Assembly: GCA_006738865.1 (NCBI GenBank)
Contig: AP019701.1
Location: 1,422,001 to 1,486,000, forward strand
Direction of reading: 5' to 3'
DNA: 64,000 bases
Source: Allostella sp. ATCC 35155
Lineage (GTDB): Bacteria; Pseudomonadota; Alphaproteobacteria; ATCC43930; Allostellaceae
Position 1 is the first letter of the stretch. Each line of letters starts with the position of its first letter. Shown here one piece after another: positions 8,791 through 16,169 of this stretch. Under the pieces are notes generated by a model that saw only the letters and a program-made list of their open reading frames with translations, searched no databases and was not told where the DNA came from. The translations under genes and the position numbers were made by a program.

Positions 8791-8837
8791 CGGGCACATG
8801 TTGTGCGCCGGAAACACGGGAAGCGGCCCACCAGTGA
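8697..8837 (+). CDS. Possible 46-residue small protein overlapping the second RNA repeat
   Basis: ATG 8697 follows GTGAGGTAAAG, a good ribosome binding site. The product begins MSSCKNVPAGKLAV and ends CAPETREAAHQ, with five cysteines. Its last 15 or so codons lie inside the second 120 bp repeat; the same frame tail also occurs in the first repeat but without a nearby start. It could be a real leader peptide or a by-product of the RNA sequence. No family is recognised. Confidence 0.25.
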   Translation: MSSCKNVPAGKLAVKPPDHRWWRCFSDCFLSPGTCCAPETREAAHQ

Positions 8838-8910
8838 TCGGGCACAGCCCGATGACCAGTGGACGGGGTGCCGAGGGATGCGACGCATTCGGAGGTCCCG
8901 TGAAGCGTCA
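8791..8910 (+). ncRNA. Structured repeat RNA, copy 2, directly upstream of RT-RNase H
   Basis: Same 120 bp element as 8409-8528, offset by 382 bp, with G instead of T in the first hairpin loop (8800). It ends 54 bp before the RT start codon. Downstream, GGGCGA and TCGCCC (about 8926-8949) can form one more hairpin just before the RT ribosome binding site. Confidence 0.6.
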
Positions 8911-8964
8911 GAGCTCCAGGGGTAGGGCGAAGCAATCCGACGTCGCCCACCAAGAGATAGAGCG

Positions 8965-10668
8965 ATGGCAAAGCTATTCGATAGCACAACGACCCGAAGA
9001 TCTTTAAGACAAGCGTGGCTTCATATCCGTGAGAACGGAATGAAGTCGAGCTTATGGGAAACTAGATATGCTATCGAGGCGTTTCAGAATAACGCGGAAA
9101 CGTATATTTCGCAAATCCAAAGTGAAATCCGAAAGGATTCCTTTCAGTTTGAGCCGCAGAAAGGAGTTCTAAAGTCAAAAGCGAGCGGTGGAAAGCGCGG
9201 CATTGTCATGGCGCCGGTGCGTAATCGCATCGTTGAGCGAGCATTGCTAGATTCTCTGCAGGCAATGGTTCCCTTTGTTAAAGAAGTGATAGAAACCCCG
9301 ACGAGTGTAGGCGGTGTGCCGGACAGAAGCGTGCCGCATGGTCTCGCTCTCATTCGGGATGCTATGAAACGCGCACCGTTCTTTGTTCGGTCCGACATAT
9401 CAGGGTTCTTTGACCACATCCCGAGAAAGGATGTAATCGAGAAATTATCCCCCCATGTATCGGATGAACGATTTCTGTCCCTGTTGGAAAGGGCAACTCT
9501 AGTCACTCTCGCCAATGAATCTTCCCTAGGGGAGGACAGAAAGGTATTTCCGACCGATAGCGAGGGTGTGGCACAAGGATCGCCACTGTCTCCACTGTTT
9601 GGAAATATTCTTCTGAGTGAGTTTGACAAAAAATTTAACGGAAGGGATATTGTTTGTATTAGATTTATAGATGATTTTATCATCATGGGAAGTAGTGAGA
9701 GGAATGTAAGAAAGGCCTTTCAGAATGCTTTGATTTACTTGGATGGTCTAGGGTTGCGCTGTCATGACCCGTTTGAGAGTTCAGCACCGTCGCAAAAAGC
9801 AGAGTGCGGTAAAGTGGATGATGGATTCGTATTTCTTGGATACGATATTCGTCCAGGTTTACTGCAGCCGTCGCGGCAAGCTCGGACCGCATTGCAAGAG
9901 TCAATCGATGTAGCTATCGATAAGGGCCGAGAGGCTATCGAGAAAGTTCTTCTCGAGTTGGATAGTCTGGCGCGAAGGCAGAGATATGTGCAGACTCTCG
10001 ATATTCTAGATAAGATTATTCGAGGTTGGGGCGAGTCATTTTCCTATTCCAATGCTAGAAGTACGTTTGATGATATCGACGCTAAGGTGGACAGAAAGTT
10101 GACTACCTTCCGTAGCTGGTACCGCCGAAAGACGGAGAATCTCGACTGGCGACAAAAAAGACGGGCTGGTGGCGTTATATTGCTCACCGACATTACGGTC
10201 CGATCATTAGACGATCTGCCTTACAGAATATCAAGTGTCGATGGCTTCCGTGGAGGGAAGGGTATTATAGATATTTCCACAGATGGTTCTGTCGTAGGAG
10301 CGGGGCCGCGTGCTGGGCGAGACAAAGGAGCCGGTGGTTGGGCAGTCGTTTTTCATTCGGATGGGAGGGCTTTCTGGGGCGCTGCTGAAAATGTCACGAA
10401 TAACGAGATGGAGTTAGTGGCTGTAGTCGAGGCATTGAAACGTACCCCCGTTGGCTCGCGGGTGCGAATTCGTACTGACAGTCAATATGTTAGCCGCATT
10501 GCACAAGGAAATGCCATAGTCCGATCAAATTCGGACTTGTGGCGGCAGTTTCTTCATCTTCGTGATGAAAGAAAAGTAAAGGTGACTTGGGTCCAAGGAC
10601 ACTCTGGCGATGCATTCAATGAACAGGCCGACCGCATTGCTAGTTCGGCTGCGCGGAAGGCCCGATAA
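8965..10668 (+). CDS. Reverse transcriptase fused to RNase HI (retroelement or defence RT of unassigned class)
   Basis: 567 residues. The RT palm is complete: motif 3 FVRSDISGFFDHI with catalytic Asp144, motif 4 GVAQGSPLSPLFGN (about 201-214), motif 5 RFIDDFIIMG with Asp236/Asp237, and FLGYDI (about 290-295). A thumb-like region (340-400) includes IIRGWGESFSYS and FRSWYRRK, recalling group II-type RTs but without an HNH nuclease. Residues 434-567 form an RNase HI domain with all catalytic residues: Asp440 (STDGS), Glu483 (NNEMEL), Asp505 (RTDSQ), His546 (QGHSG) and Asp556. Start ATG 8965 has a weak AGAGATAGAG site. Codon use is AT-richer than neighbouring genes, indicating transfer. Two structured RNA repeats precede it. 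No integrase, msr/msd of known type, variable repeat or effector gene is adjacent. Confidence 0.92.
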   Translation: MAKLFDSTTTRRSLRQAWLHIRENGMKSSLWETRYAIEAFQNNAETYISQIQSEIRKDSFQFEPQKGVLKSKASGGKRGIVMAPVRNRIVERALLDSLQAMVPFVKEVIETPTSVGGVPDRSVPHGLALIRDAMKRAPFFVRSDISGFFDHIPRKDVIEKLSPHVSDERFLSLLERATLVTLANESSLGEDRKVFPTDSEGVAQGSPLSPLFGNILLSEFDKKFNGRDIVCIRFIDDFIIMGSSERNVRKAFQNALIYLDGLGLRCHDPFESSAPSQKAECGKVDDGFVFLGYDIRPGLLQPSRQARTALQESIDVAIDKGREAIEKVLLELDSLARRQRYVQTLDILDKIIRGWGESFSYSNARSTFDDIDAKVDRKLTTFRSWYRRKTENLDWRQKRRAGGVILLTDITVRSLDDLPYRISSVDGFRGGKGIIDISTDGSVVGAGPRAGRDKGAGGWAVVFHSDGRAFWGAAENVTNNEMELVAVVEALKRTPVGSRVRIRTDSQYVSRIAQGNAIVRSNSDLWRQFLHLRDERKVKVTWVQGHSGDAFNEQADRIASSAARKAR

Positions 10669-10672
10669 ATAT

Positions 10673-10690
10673 TAGGCGTTGGAGCGCCTA
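10673..10690 (+). terminator. Probable terminator of the RT gene
   Basis: TAGGCG(TTGGAG)CGCCTA lies five bases after the RT stop and is followed by TTTAAT. The six-pair stem and T/A run fit a weak intrinsic terminator. Confidence 0.5.
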
Positions 10691-10813
10691 TTTAATAGGC
10701 CGTATGCTATATCTCTTTGCGAACTATATCATAGTGTCGCGCCGATTGTCGAGATTCTCAATGTGGGCGGTTGATAAGTCGACTGAACTGTCAGTTGGGC
10801 TTGTGCGTTTCCC

Positions 10814-11200
10814 TCAGACCTCCACCTTGAACCTCAACTCAACCTCGCCCCCCGGCAGCCCGCGAAAGCCCCAATCTCCCCGCGGCGCCTCCACCAGAAC
10901 CGTCTTCACGTCCGTTGCCGGCACCCCGAACTCCGCGAGTTCGTCGACCAACGCCCGGTACAGCCGACGCTTGGCGTCCGGCGAGCGGCCGGAGAAGAGG
11001 GTGATGGCGATGACCATGTAGCTCGGCCCGCGGCCGGGCGGGGCGATCATCGCGTCGGCGTCGTATTCGTTGAGGAAGACGCAGCGGTCGGTCTCGGGGA
11101 TGAGGAGGCCGGTGCAGAGGGCGCGTTGCACGGCCTCGACCACCGCCTGCCGGCGGTCGCCGATCCAGCCGCGGCGGGTCTCGATGCGGGTATAGGGCAC
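10814..11200 (-). CDS. Tautomerase superfamily protein
   Basis: 128 residues from GTG 11200, with CAGGAGGCAGGAGAC as ribosome binding site. The product begins (M)PYTRIETRRGW, so the catalytic N-terminal proline of the 4-oxalocrotonate tautomerase superfamily would be exposed after Met removal. The length equals two fused beta-alpha-beta units, as in the larger tautomerase_2-type proteins. It is divergent from a LysR gene 121 bp away, which probably regulates it. The RT island abuts its 3' end. Confidence 0.85.
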   Translation of the reverse strand: MPYTRIETRRGWIGDRRQAVVEAVQRALCTGLLIPETDRCVFLNEYDADAMIAPPGRGPSYMVIAITLFSGRSPDAKRRLYRALVDELAEFGVPATDVKTVLVEAPRGDWGFRGLPGGEVELRFKVEV

Positions 11201-11321
11201 GGGTCGTCTCCTGCCTCCTGGGTATCGCTGGCGGCGACTGTGGGGCAGGCGTGGCGGCGGGAATAACGGGAAGATATGATCGCATCCATCGGGGTTGCCG
11301 ATGGATAGCCGGGCGGGGGCG

Positions 11322-12326
11322 ATGGCGCGTTTCGATCTGGAGCTGCTGCACGCGCTCGTCGTGATCGCGGAGGCGGGGAGCCTGACGGCGGCGGCGCCGC
11401 GGCTTTGTCGCTCGCAGTCGGCGGTGAGCGAGCAGGTACGCCGGCTGGAGGAGTTCAGCGGCGTGCCGCTGCTGGTGCGCGGCAAGACGGGCGCGCGGCT
11501 GACGCCGGCGGGCGAGCGCCTCGTCGCCCATGCCCGGCCGCTGCTCGCGGCCAGCGAGGCGGCCTTGCAGGACATGCGCGGCATCCGGCTGGCCGGCGAC
11601 CTGCGCCTCGCCGTCACCGACTATTTCCGGCCGGCTGCGGTCGCCGCCTTCCTCAAGCATCTCGGCCGCGAGTATCCGCGCCTGCGCCTCCATGTCTCGA
11701 TCCGCAAGAGCGCTGTGATAGAGCAGGAGGTGGGCAACGGCGATTTCGACATCGGCCTCACCATGCGCTACCTCGACGGCTCGCCGCCGCCGACGGACGG
11801 CCGCATCTTCCTGGGGCGCGAGCCGCTGTCCTGGATCGCCCAGGAGGGCTTCGCGCGCGGCCCGTCCGCCCCTGGCCCGTCCGCCCCTGGCCCGTCCGCC
11901 CCTGGCCCGTCCGACCGCCTGCCGCTGATCGTCCTGCCCGACCATTGCTCGCTGCAGCAGCAGGTGGCCCGCGTGCTGGACCGGCACGGCGTCCGCTACG
12001 ACGTGGTTCACTCCGCCACCGGCGTCGGCGGGCTGCAGCTCGCGCTGTCCGCCGGGCTCGGCGTCGCCTGCCTCAACCCGTCGGCGACGCCGGCCGACGT
12101 CGCCCCGTTCGACTGGGAGGGCCGCCTGCCGCCGATGCCGGACGTGGAGTTCGGCCTGTTGCCGCCGAGGCCCGGCGAGCCCGCCCTGGTCACGGAGGTG
12201 CGGGCGATGCTGGCGCGGCACCTCGTCGACCCGGCGGACCCCTATGTGAGGGAGTACCGGGGGGCGCGTCACGCTCCGGCCGGTCACGATGCCGGGAACG
12301 CGGTTCCGGCCAGGCAACACGGCTGA
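11322..12326 (+). CDS. LysR-type transcriptional regulator
   Basis: 334 residues from ATG 11322; ATG 11301 in the same frame is an alternative start. The winged HTH (residues 3-60) reads FDLELLHALVVIAEAGSLT then QSAVSEQVRRLE, followed by a LysR substrate-binding domain with LGREPLSWIA and the GVACLNP segment. Divergent transcription from the tautomerase gene is the classic LysR arrangement. Inside the effector domain a 15 bp tandem repeat (11859-11913) inserts three copies of GPSAP, an unusual flexible insertion. Confidence 0.9.
   Translation: MARFDLELLHALVVIAEAGSLTAAAPRLCRSQSAVSEQVRRLEEFSGVPLLVRGKTGARLTPAGERLVAHARPLLAASEAALQDMRGIRLAGDLRLAVTDYFRPAAVAAFLKHLGREYPRLRLHVSIRKSAVIEQEVGNGDFDIGLTMRYLDGSPPPTDGRIFLGREPLSWIAQEGFARGPSAPGPSAPGPSAPGPSDRLPLIVLPDHCSLQQQVARVLDRHGVRYDVVHSATGVGGLQLALSAGLGVACLNPSATPADVAPFDWEGRLPPMPDVEFGLLPPRPGEPALVTEVRAMLARHLVDPADPYVREYRGARHAPAGHDAGNAVPARQHG
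11859..11913 (+). repeat. 15 bp tandem repeat inside the LysR gene
   Basis: Three exact 15-base units GGCCCGTCCGCCCCT at 11859, 11874 and 11889 plus a partial fourth at 11904. The period is a multiple of three, so the frame is kept and GPSAP is repeated. Copy number could vary between strains. Confidence 0.9.
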
Positions 12327-12327
12327 G

Positions 12328-12357
12328 GGCCGCCGGAACCCTGGAGCCGCGGCGGCC
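12328..12357 (+). terminator. Possible terminator after the LysR gene
   Basis: GGCCGCCG at 12328-12335 and CGGCGGCC at 12350-12357 form an eight-pair stem, followed by GTTTCTG. The T run is short. The remainder of the gap to 12532 shows nothing recognisable. Confidence 0.4.
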
Positions 12358-12532
12358 GTTTCTGCGCAACGCCGCTCGGCGGATCGAGTCCGCGCGTGCG
12401 GCCGTCATGGCATATGCCGGTGGGGACGAGTAGGCTCGACCGGATGAGGGGCTTCCATCGCGACCGAGCCGGTCGTCGTCTCGAGGCATCGCAGCGGGCG
12501 CCGGCGTCCGCATCCTGGCCGGGTATCCTTGC

Positions 12533-13312
12533 GTGACTGAACCCACCACCCTCCGCGACCGCCTCCGCGCCCTCTATTTCGGCACCGACCCGGCCGCGCG
12601 GCGCTTCCGCTACGGGCTGGTCGGCTTCGACCTCGTCACCATCCTGCTGTTCATCGTCACCGCGTCGATCGAGGAGCCGTGGTGGCTGGTGCCGGTCGAT
12701 TTCGCGATCGGGCTGGTGCTGCTGGCGGAGTTCGCGGCGCGGCACTATGCGGAGACGAACCGGCGGCGGCACCTGATGAGCCTCGTGACGCTGGCGGACA
12801 TCGTCATCATCGTCTCGCTGTTCCTGCCGGCCTTCATCGACAATCTGGGCTTCCTGCGGGTGGCGCGGTCGCTGCGCCTGTTGCGCTCCTATCACCTGCT
12901 GCGCGACCTGCGCATGGGCTCGCCCTGGTTCCGGCGCTACGAGGACGTGATCCAGCGCTCGATCAACCTCGGCGTCTTCATCTTCGTCGTCACCTCGCTG
13001 GTCTACGTCACCCAGCACTACGTCAACCCGGGCATCCAGACCTATCTCGACGCGCTCTATTTCACGCTGACGACCCTGACGACGACGGGGTTCGGCGACA
13101 TCACCCTGATCGGGCCGGGCGGGCGGCTGCTCGCGATCGTCATTATGGTCGTGGGGGTGGCCCTCTTCCTGCGCCTGCTGCAGGCGGTGTTCCGGCCGAA
13201 CAAGGTGCGCTTCGAGTGCCCGGACTGCGCGCTCCAGATCCACGATGCCGACGCCGTCCACTGCAAGCATTGCGGCCGGGTGCTGGCGATCCCGACCGAG
13301 GGGCAGGTCTGA
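12533..13312 (+). CDS. Voltage-sensor-type potassium channel with C-terminal zinc ribbon
   Basis: 259 residues from GTG 12533. Six hydrophobic segments fit S1-S6: about 29-46, 53-68, 82-101, an S4 at 107-127 with arginines at 109, 112, 115 and 118, then about 144-160 and 197-215. The selectivity filter TTTGFGD (183-189) indicates potassium selectivity. The tail has two cysteine pairs, CPDC (229-232) and CKHC (244-247), forming a zinc-ribbon-like domain in the cytoplasm that may gate or assemble the channel. The channel assignment is firm; voltage dependence is inferred from S4. Confidence 0.88.
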   Translation: MTEPTTLRDRLRALYFGTDPAARRFRYGLVGFDLVTILLFIVTASIEEPWWLVPVDFAIGLVLLAEFAARHYAETNRRRHLMSLVTLADIVIIVSLFLPAFIDNLGFLRVARSLRLLRSYHLLRDLRMGSPWFRRYEDVIQRSINLGVFIFVVTSLVYVTQHYVNPGIQTYLDALYFTLTTLTTTGFGDITLIGPGGRLLAIVIMVVGVALFLRLLQAVFRPNKVRFECPDCALQIHDADAVHCKHCGRVLAIPTEGQV

Positions 13313-13355
13313 TACCGGGGCCATTTGATGGGGACGGGGCGGTGTCGGTGCCGTT

Positions 13356-13440
13356 GCGTCCCTCGACTTCGCTCGGGATGAGGCGAGCCTTTGTTGGAGC
13401 GGAGATAATCTTGCTCATCCCGAGCGAAGTCGAGGGACGC
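13356..13440. repeat. Dispersed palindromic repeat, copy 3
   Basis: Arms GCGTCCCTCGACTTCGCTCG and GTCGAGGGACGC with a variable centre of about 30 bases, between the channel and glycosyltransferase genes. Confidence 0.85.
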
Positions 13441-13526
13441 ACGGTTGCTCGCCGCTGCCGCGCCTCGCGGACATCCGGCAAGGGCCTAACGGTGCCGGCA
13501 GCCGACAGCGCCGGCGGGCCGAGGCG

Positions 13527-14777
13527 ATGCGCGTCGCCGTCCTGACGCTCGGCACGCGCGGCGACGTCGAGCCCTTCGCGGCGGTCGCGGCCGCGCTCGC
13601 GGCGCGCGGGCACCGGGTCCGCTTCGCCGCCGGGCCGGAGTTCGCCGAGACCGCCGCCGCGGCCGGGCTCGAGTTCGCCTCGCTCGGCCTCGATCTCAAG
13701 GCGCTGCTGACGGACGCGGCGGGGCAGGGGCGGCTCGGCTCGCTCGCCGGTGCCTTGCGCATGGCGCGCGCGATGCGGCCGGCGATCCGGCGCACGCTCG
13801 ACGCCGCGCTGGCGGCGGCCGACAATGCGGAGGTGATCCTCCACCATCCCAAGGTGCTGGCCGCGCCGCACATCGCCGAGCGCACGGGCGCGCGGGCGCT
13901 GGTGGCACTCGCCCTGCCGGCCCTGGCGCCGACGGCGGCCTTCCCGAGCCCGATCCGGCCGGTGCCGCCCTGGCTCGCGGGGTGGGGCGGGCTCAACCGC
14001 TGGAGCCACCGCCTCGCCGGCGACCTGCCGCAGCGCCTCTATGGCCGCATGATCGACCGCTGGCGGGCCCGGCGGCTGGGCCTGCCGCCGGCCGCGGACA
14101 GCGGCACGGACATGCTGCACGTCGCCGGCCGGCCGATGGCGCGGCTCGGCGCCTTCAGCCGGGCGCTGGTGCCGCGCCCGCCCGACTGGGGGCCGCACGA
14201 CCACGTCACCGGCTGCTGGTTCGGGGCGGAGGCCGCGGGCTGGACGCCGCAGCCGGAACTGCTGCGCTTCCTCGCGGCCGGGCCGCCGCCCGTCTATGTC
14301 GGCTTCGGCAGCATGGTCGCGGGCGACGGCGCGGCGCGCGCCCGCATGGTCACGGCGGCGCTGGCGCGGGCCGGTCGGCGCGGCGTGCTGGCGACGGGCT
14401 GGGGCGGGCTGGCGGCGGAGGGCGCGCCGCACGTCGCGGTGGTCGCGGCGGTGCCGCATGGCTGGCTCTTCGCCCACATGGCGGCGGTCGTCCATCATGG
14501 CGGCTCGGGCGCGACGCATATGGGCCTCGGCCACGGCCGGCCGACGCTGGTCTGCCCGCTCCTCGGCGACCAGCCCTTCTGGGGCCGGCGGGTGGCGGCA
14601 CTCGGCGCCGGCCCGCCGCCGATCCCGCTGCGCCGGCTGACGGAGGACAGCCTCGCCGCCGCCATCGCGGATCTCTGCGACCGCCCCGGCTATCGCCGCC
14701 GGGCGGAGGGACTGGGCCGCGCGATCCGGTCCGAGGACGGTGTGGCCGAGGCGGTGCGCCTCGTCGAGGGCGGGTGA
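13527..14777 (+). CDS. Glycosyltransferase, GT1/GT28 fold (UDP-sugar sterol/macrolide glycosyltransferase type)
   Basis: 416 residues. The N-terminal half begins MRVAVLTLGTRGDVEPFAAVA, the acceptor-binding signature of GT28-like enzymes. The C-terminal half has VYVGFGSM, then HMAAVVHHGGSGATHMGLGHGRP, the nucleotide-sugar binding region, and LLGDQPFWGRR. Enzymes of this type transfer a sugar to lipids, sterols or polyketides. It is a cytoplasmic or membrane-associated protein without signal peptide. There are no biosynthetic genes beside it to fix the acceptor. Confidence 0.88.
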   Translation: MRVAVLTLGTRGDVEPFAAVAAALAARGHRVRFAAGPEFAETAAAAGLEFASLGLDLKALLTDAAGQGRLGSLAGALRMARAMRPAIRRTLDAALAAADNAEVILHHPKVLAAPHIAERTGARALVALALPALAPTAAFPSPIRPVPPWLAGWGGLNRWSHRLAGDLPQRLYGRMIDRWRARRLGLPPAADSGTDMLHVAGRPMARLGAFSRALVPRPPDWGPHDHVTGCWFGAEAAGWTPQPELLRFLAAGPPPVYVGFGSMVAGDGAARARMVTAALARAGRRGVLATGWGGLAAEGAPHVAVVAAVPHGWLFAHMAAVVHHGGSGATHMGLGHGRPTLVCPLLGDQPFWGRRVAALGAGPPPIPLRRLTEDSLAAAIADLCDRPGYRRRAEGLGRAIRSEDGVAEAVRLVEGG

Positions 14778-14792
14778 GGGGGTGACGCCGTT

Positions 14793-14876
14793 GCGTCCCT
14801 CGACTTCGCTCGGGATGAGAGGAATTCTTAAACCGGAACAAAGGCATACCTCACCCCGAGCGAAGTCGAGGGGCGC
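14793..14876. repeat. Dispersed palindromic repeat, copy 4
   Basis: Same arms as the other copies, the right one with one change (GTCGAGGGGCGC). It lies between convergent genes (glycosyltransferase and OmpW), a position where it could terminate transcription in both directions. Confidence 0.85.
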
Positions 14877-14931
14877 ACGGGCGCTGGCGCGCAGAAGAAC
14901 CCGGCGGAGGGGTCCCCGCCGGGCCTCCCCG

Positions 14932-15621
14932 TCAGAAGCGGTAGGTGACGCCGACGCCGATCAGCCAGGGGTCGATGTCGACCTTGCCGGTCAGCGCGCC
15001 GCCGTTGAGCTTCACGTCGGGGCGCAGGAAGAGCTTCTTGACGTCGAAGTTCACGCCCCAATGGTCGTCGAGCATGTAGTCGAACCCGACCTGCAGGGCG
15101 GCGCCGAAGCTGTTCTCGATGTCGAGCTTGGTGACCGTCCCGCCCGCCGCCTTCTCGTTGAAGAAGACGGTGTAGTTGATGCCGGCGCCGACATAGGGCT
15201 TGAACGGGCCGAAGTCGGTGAAGTGGTACTGCAGCGTCAGCGTCGGCGGCAGCAGCCAAGCCTTGCCGACATCGACGCCGGCGATGCTGCCCGAGCCCTT
15301 GATGTTGTGCGGGGTGACGCCGAGGATCAGCTCGGCCGCGATGTTCGGCGTGAAGAAGTAGGTGATGTCGAGCTCGGGCACGACCGAGTTGTCGATCTTG
15401 ATGTCGGAGCCGGGCACCTGGTCGACCTTGCCGCTCTCCTGCGGCACCACCGCCAGCGCGCGGCCGCGGATCATCCACGGGCTCTGCGCCTTCGCCGGCT
15501 CGGCCGCCGCGGCGCCGCCCGCCGTCGCGCCCAGGGACAGCATCGCGGCCGTGCCCATGATGGCCGCCATCATCGCCATCGCGCTCGCGCCGGCACCCAG
15601 GCCGGCCTTTGCCTTCGTCAT
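14932..15621 (-). CDS. ompW: OmpW family outer membrane protein
   Basis: 229 residues. A signal peptide of about 40 residues ends near GAAAAEPAKA. The mature part has the alternating pattern of an eight-stranded barrel, with the OmpW signatures ELDITYFFTPNIAAELI, LPPTLTLQYHF and FKPYVGAGINYTVFF, and ends in YRF, the terminal aromatic needed for outer-membrane insertion. OmpW proteins form small hydrophobic-lined channels. It is monocistronic and flanked by repeats. Confidence 0.92.
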   Translation of the reverse strand: MTKAKAGLGAGASAMAMMAAIMGTAAMLSLGATAGGAAAAEPAKAQSPWMIRGRALAVVPQESGKVDQVPGSDIKIDNSVVPELDITYFFTPNIAAELILGVTPHNIKGSGSIAGVDVGKAWLLPPTLTLQYHFTDFGPFKPYVGAGINYTVFFNEKAAGGTVTKLDIENSFGAALQVGFDYMLDDHWGVNFDVKKLFLRPDVKLNGGALTGKVDIDPWLIGVGVTYRF

Positions 15622-15795
15622 TCTTCGCCTCTCTCGCCGGCCGCCCGCGGCGGCCGTTCCAGCGAGGGCGAAGGGTCTGCCTATGCTGCACTGCGATACT
15701 TGACCCAGGTCAATTTTCGCCGGGCTGCGACAGTTTGGCCGGGTTCCGGCTGGACCGGGAGCGGTGGCGGGCGCCCGTGCGGCCTTCGACAGGCT

Positions 15796-15870
15796 CAGGC
15801 CGAGGTCGGTCCGTGCGGAGGAGGCTCCGCTCCCCCGGCGCCGGCGGCAACCCCGGACGGTCTTTGTCCT
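15796..15870 (+). repeat. Degenerate direct repeat, left copy
   Basis: The segment from CAGGCCGAGGTCGGT to TCTTTGTCCT resembles 16054-16127 with scattered differences. The pair flanks the composite palindromic element at 15885-16055. The 548 bp gap between OmpW and the lipoprotein gene (15622-16169) contains only these repeats. Confidence 0.6.
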
Positions 15871-15884
15871 GGCCGCGACAGCTC

Positions 15885-16055
15885 ATACCAATTCCGAAGA
15901 GTCATGAGTCTTGGCGCCGGCCAGCGATCGTGCGTCCCTCGACTTCGCTCGGGATGAGGTACTCATTTGTTCAAAATTCCTCTCATCCCGAGCGAAGTCG
16001 AGGGACGCAACGGCATCAATGACGGGCCGTTCCGCATCCACCGGATTCGGTATCA
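15885..16055 (+). repeat. Composite palindromic element, full-length copy A
   Basis: About 170 bp: an outer segment ATACCAATTCCGAAGAGTCA, the dispersed palindrome core (15932-16008), and an outer segment ending CCACCGGATTCGGTATCA. The same order, reverse complemented, is found at 60459-60638, so the unit is larger than the bare palindrome. It has no coding potential and resembles a non-autonomous, REP/MITE-like sequence. Confidence 0.65.
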
Positions 16056-16127
16056 GGCCGAGGTCGGTCTGTGTGCAGGATGCTCCGCTCCCCGGCGCCG
16101 GCAACAATCCCCGACGGTCCTTGTCCT
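16054..16127 (+). repeat. Degenerate direct repeat, right copy
   Basis: Second copy of the segment at 15796-15870, running from CAGGCCGAGGTCGGT to TCCTTGTCCT. A further palindrome-related stretch ending GTCGAAGGACGC follows to about 16161. Confidence 0.6.
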
Positions 16128-16169
16128 GAGCGCGGAGCGTAGCGGAGCGGTCGAAGGACGCACCGCCCG

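Noticed and set aside
8409-8910. The two repeats as a CRISPR array
   Set aside because: Only two 120 bp units with one long spacer and no cas genes; repeat length is far outside the CRISPR range.
8409-9007. Overlapping short frames in the RNA repeats with products containing GPPVIGHSPMTSGRG
   Set aside because: They exist because the repeat is GC-rich and stop-poor, lack ribosome binding sites and simply mirror the repeat.
8409-10700. The RT locus as a standard group II intron
   Set aside because: The sequence GTGCG at 8421 resembles a group II 5' end, but no domain V/VI-like sequence follows the RT gene, the repeat is duplicated, there is no HNH domain, and the C-terminus is RNase HI.
8370-10815. 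Target-site duplication around the RT island (ATATCGTG near 8384 versus ATATCATAG near 10727)
   Set aside because: The match is short and imperfect; chance similarity in AT-rich sequence is likely.
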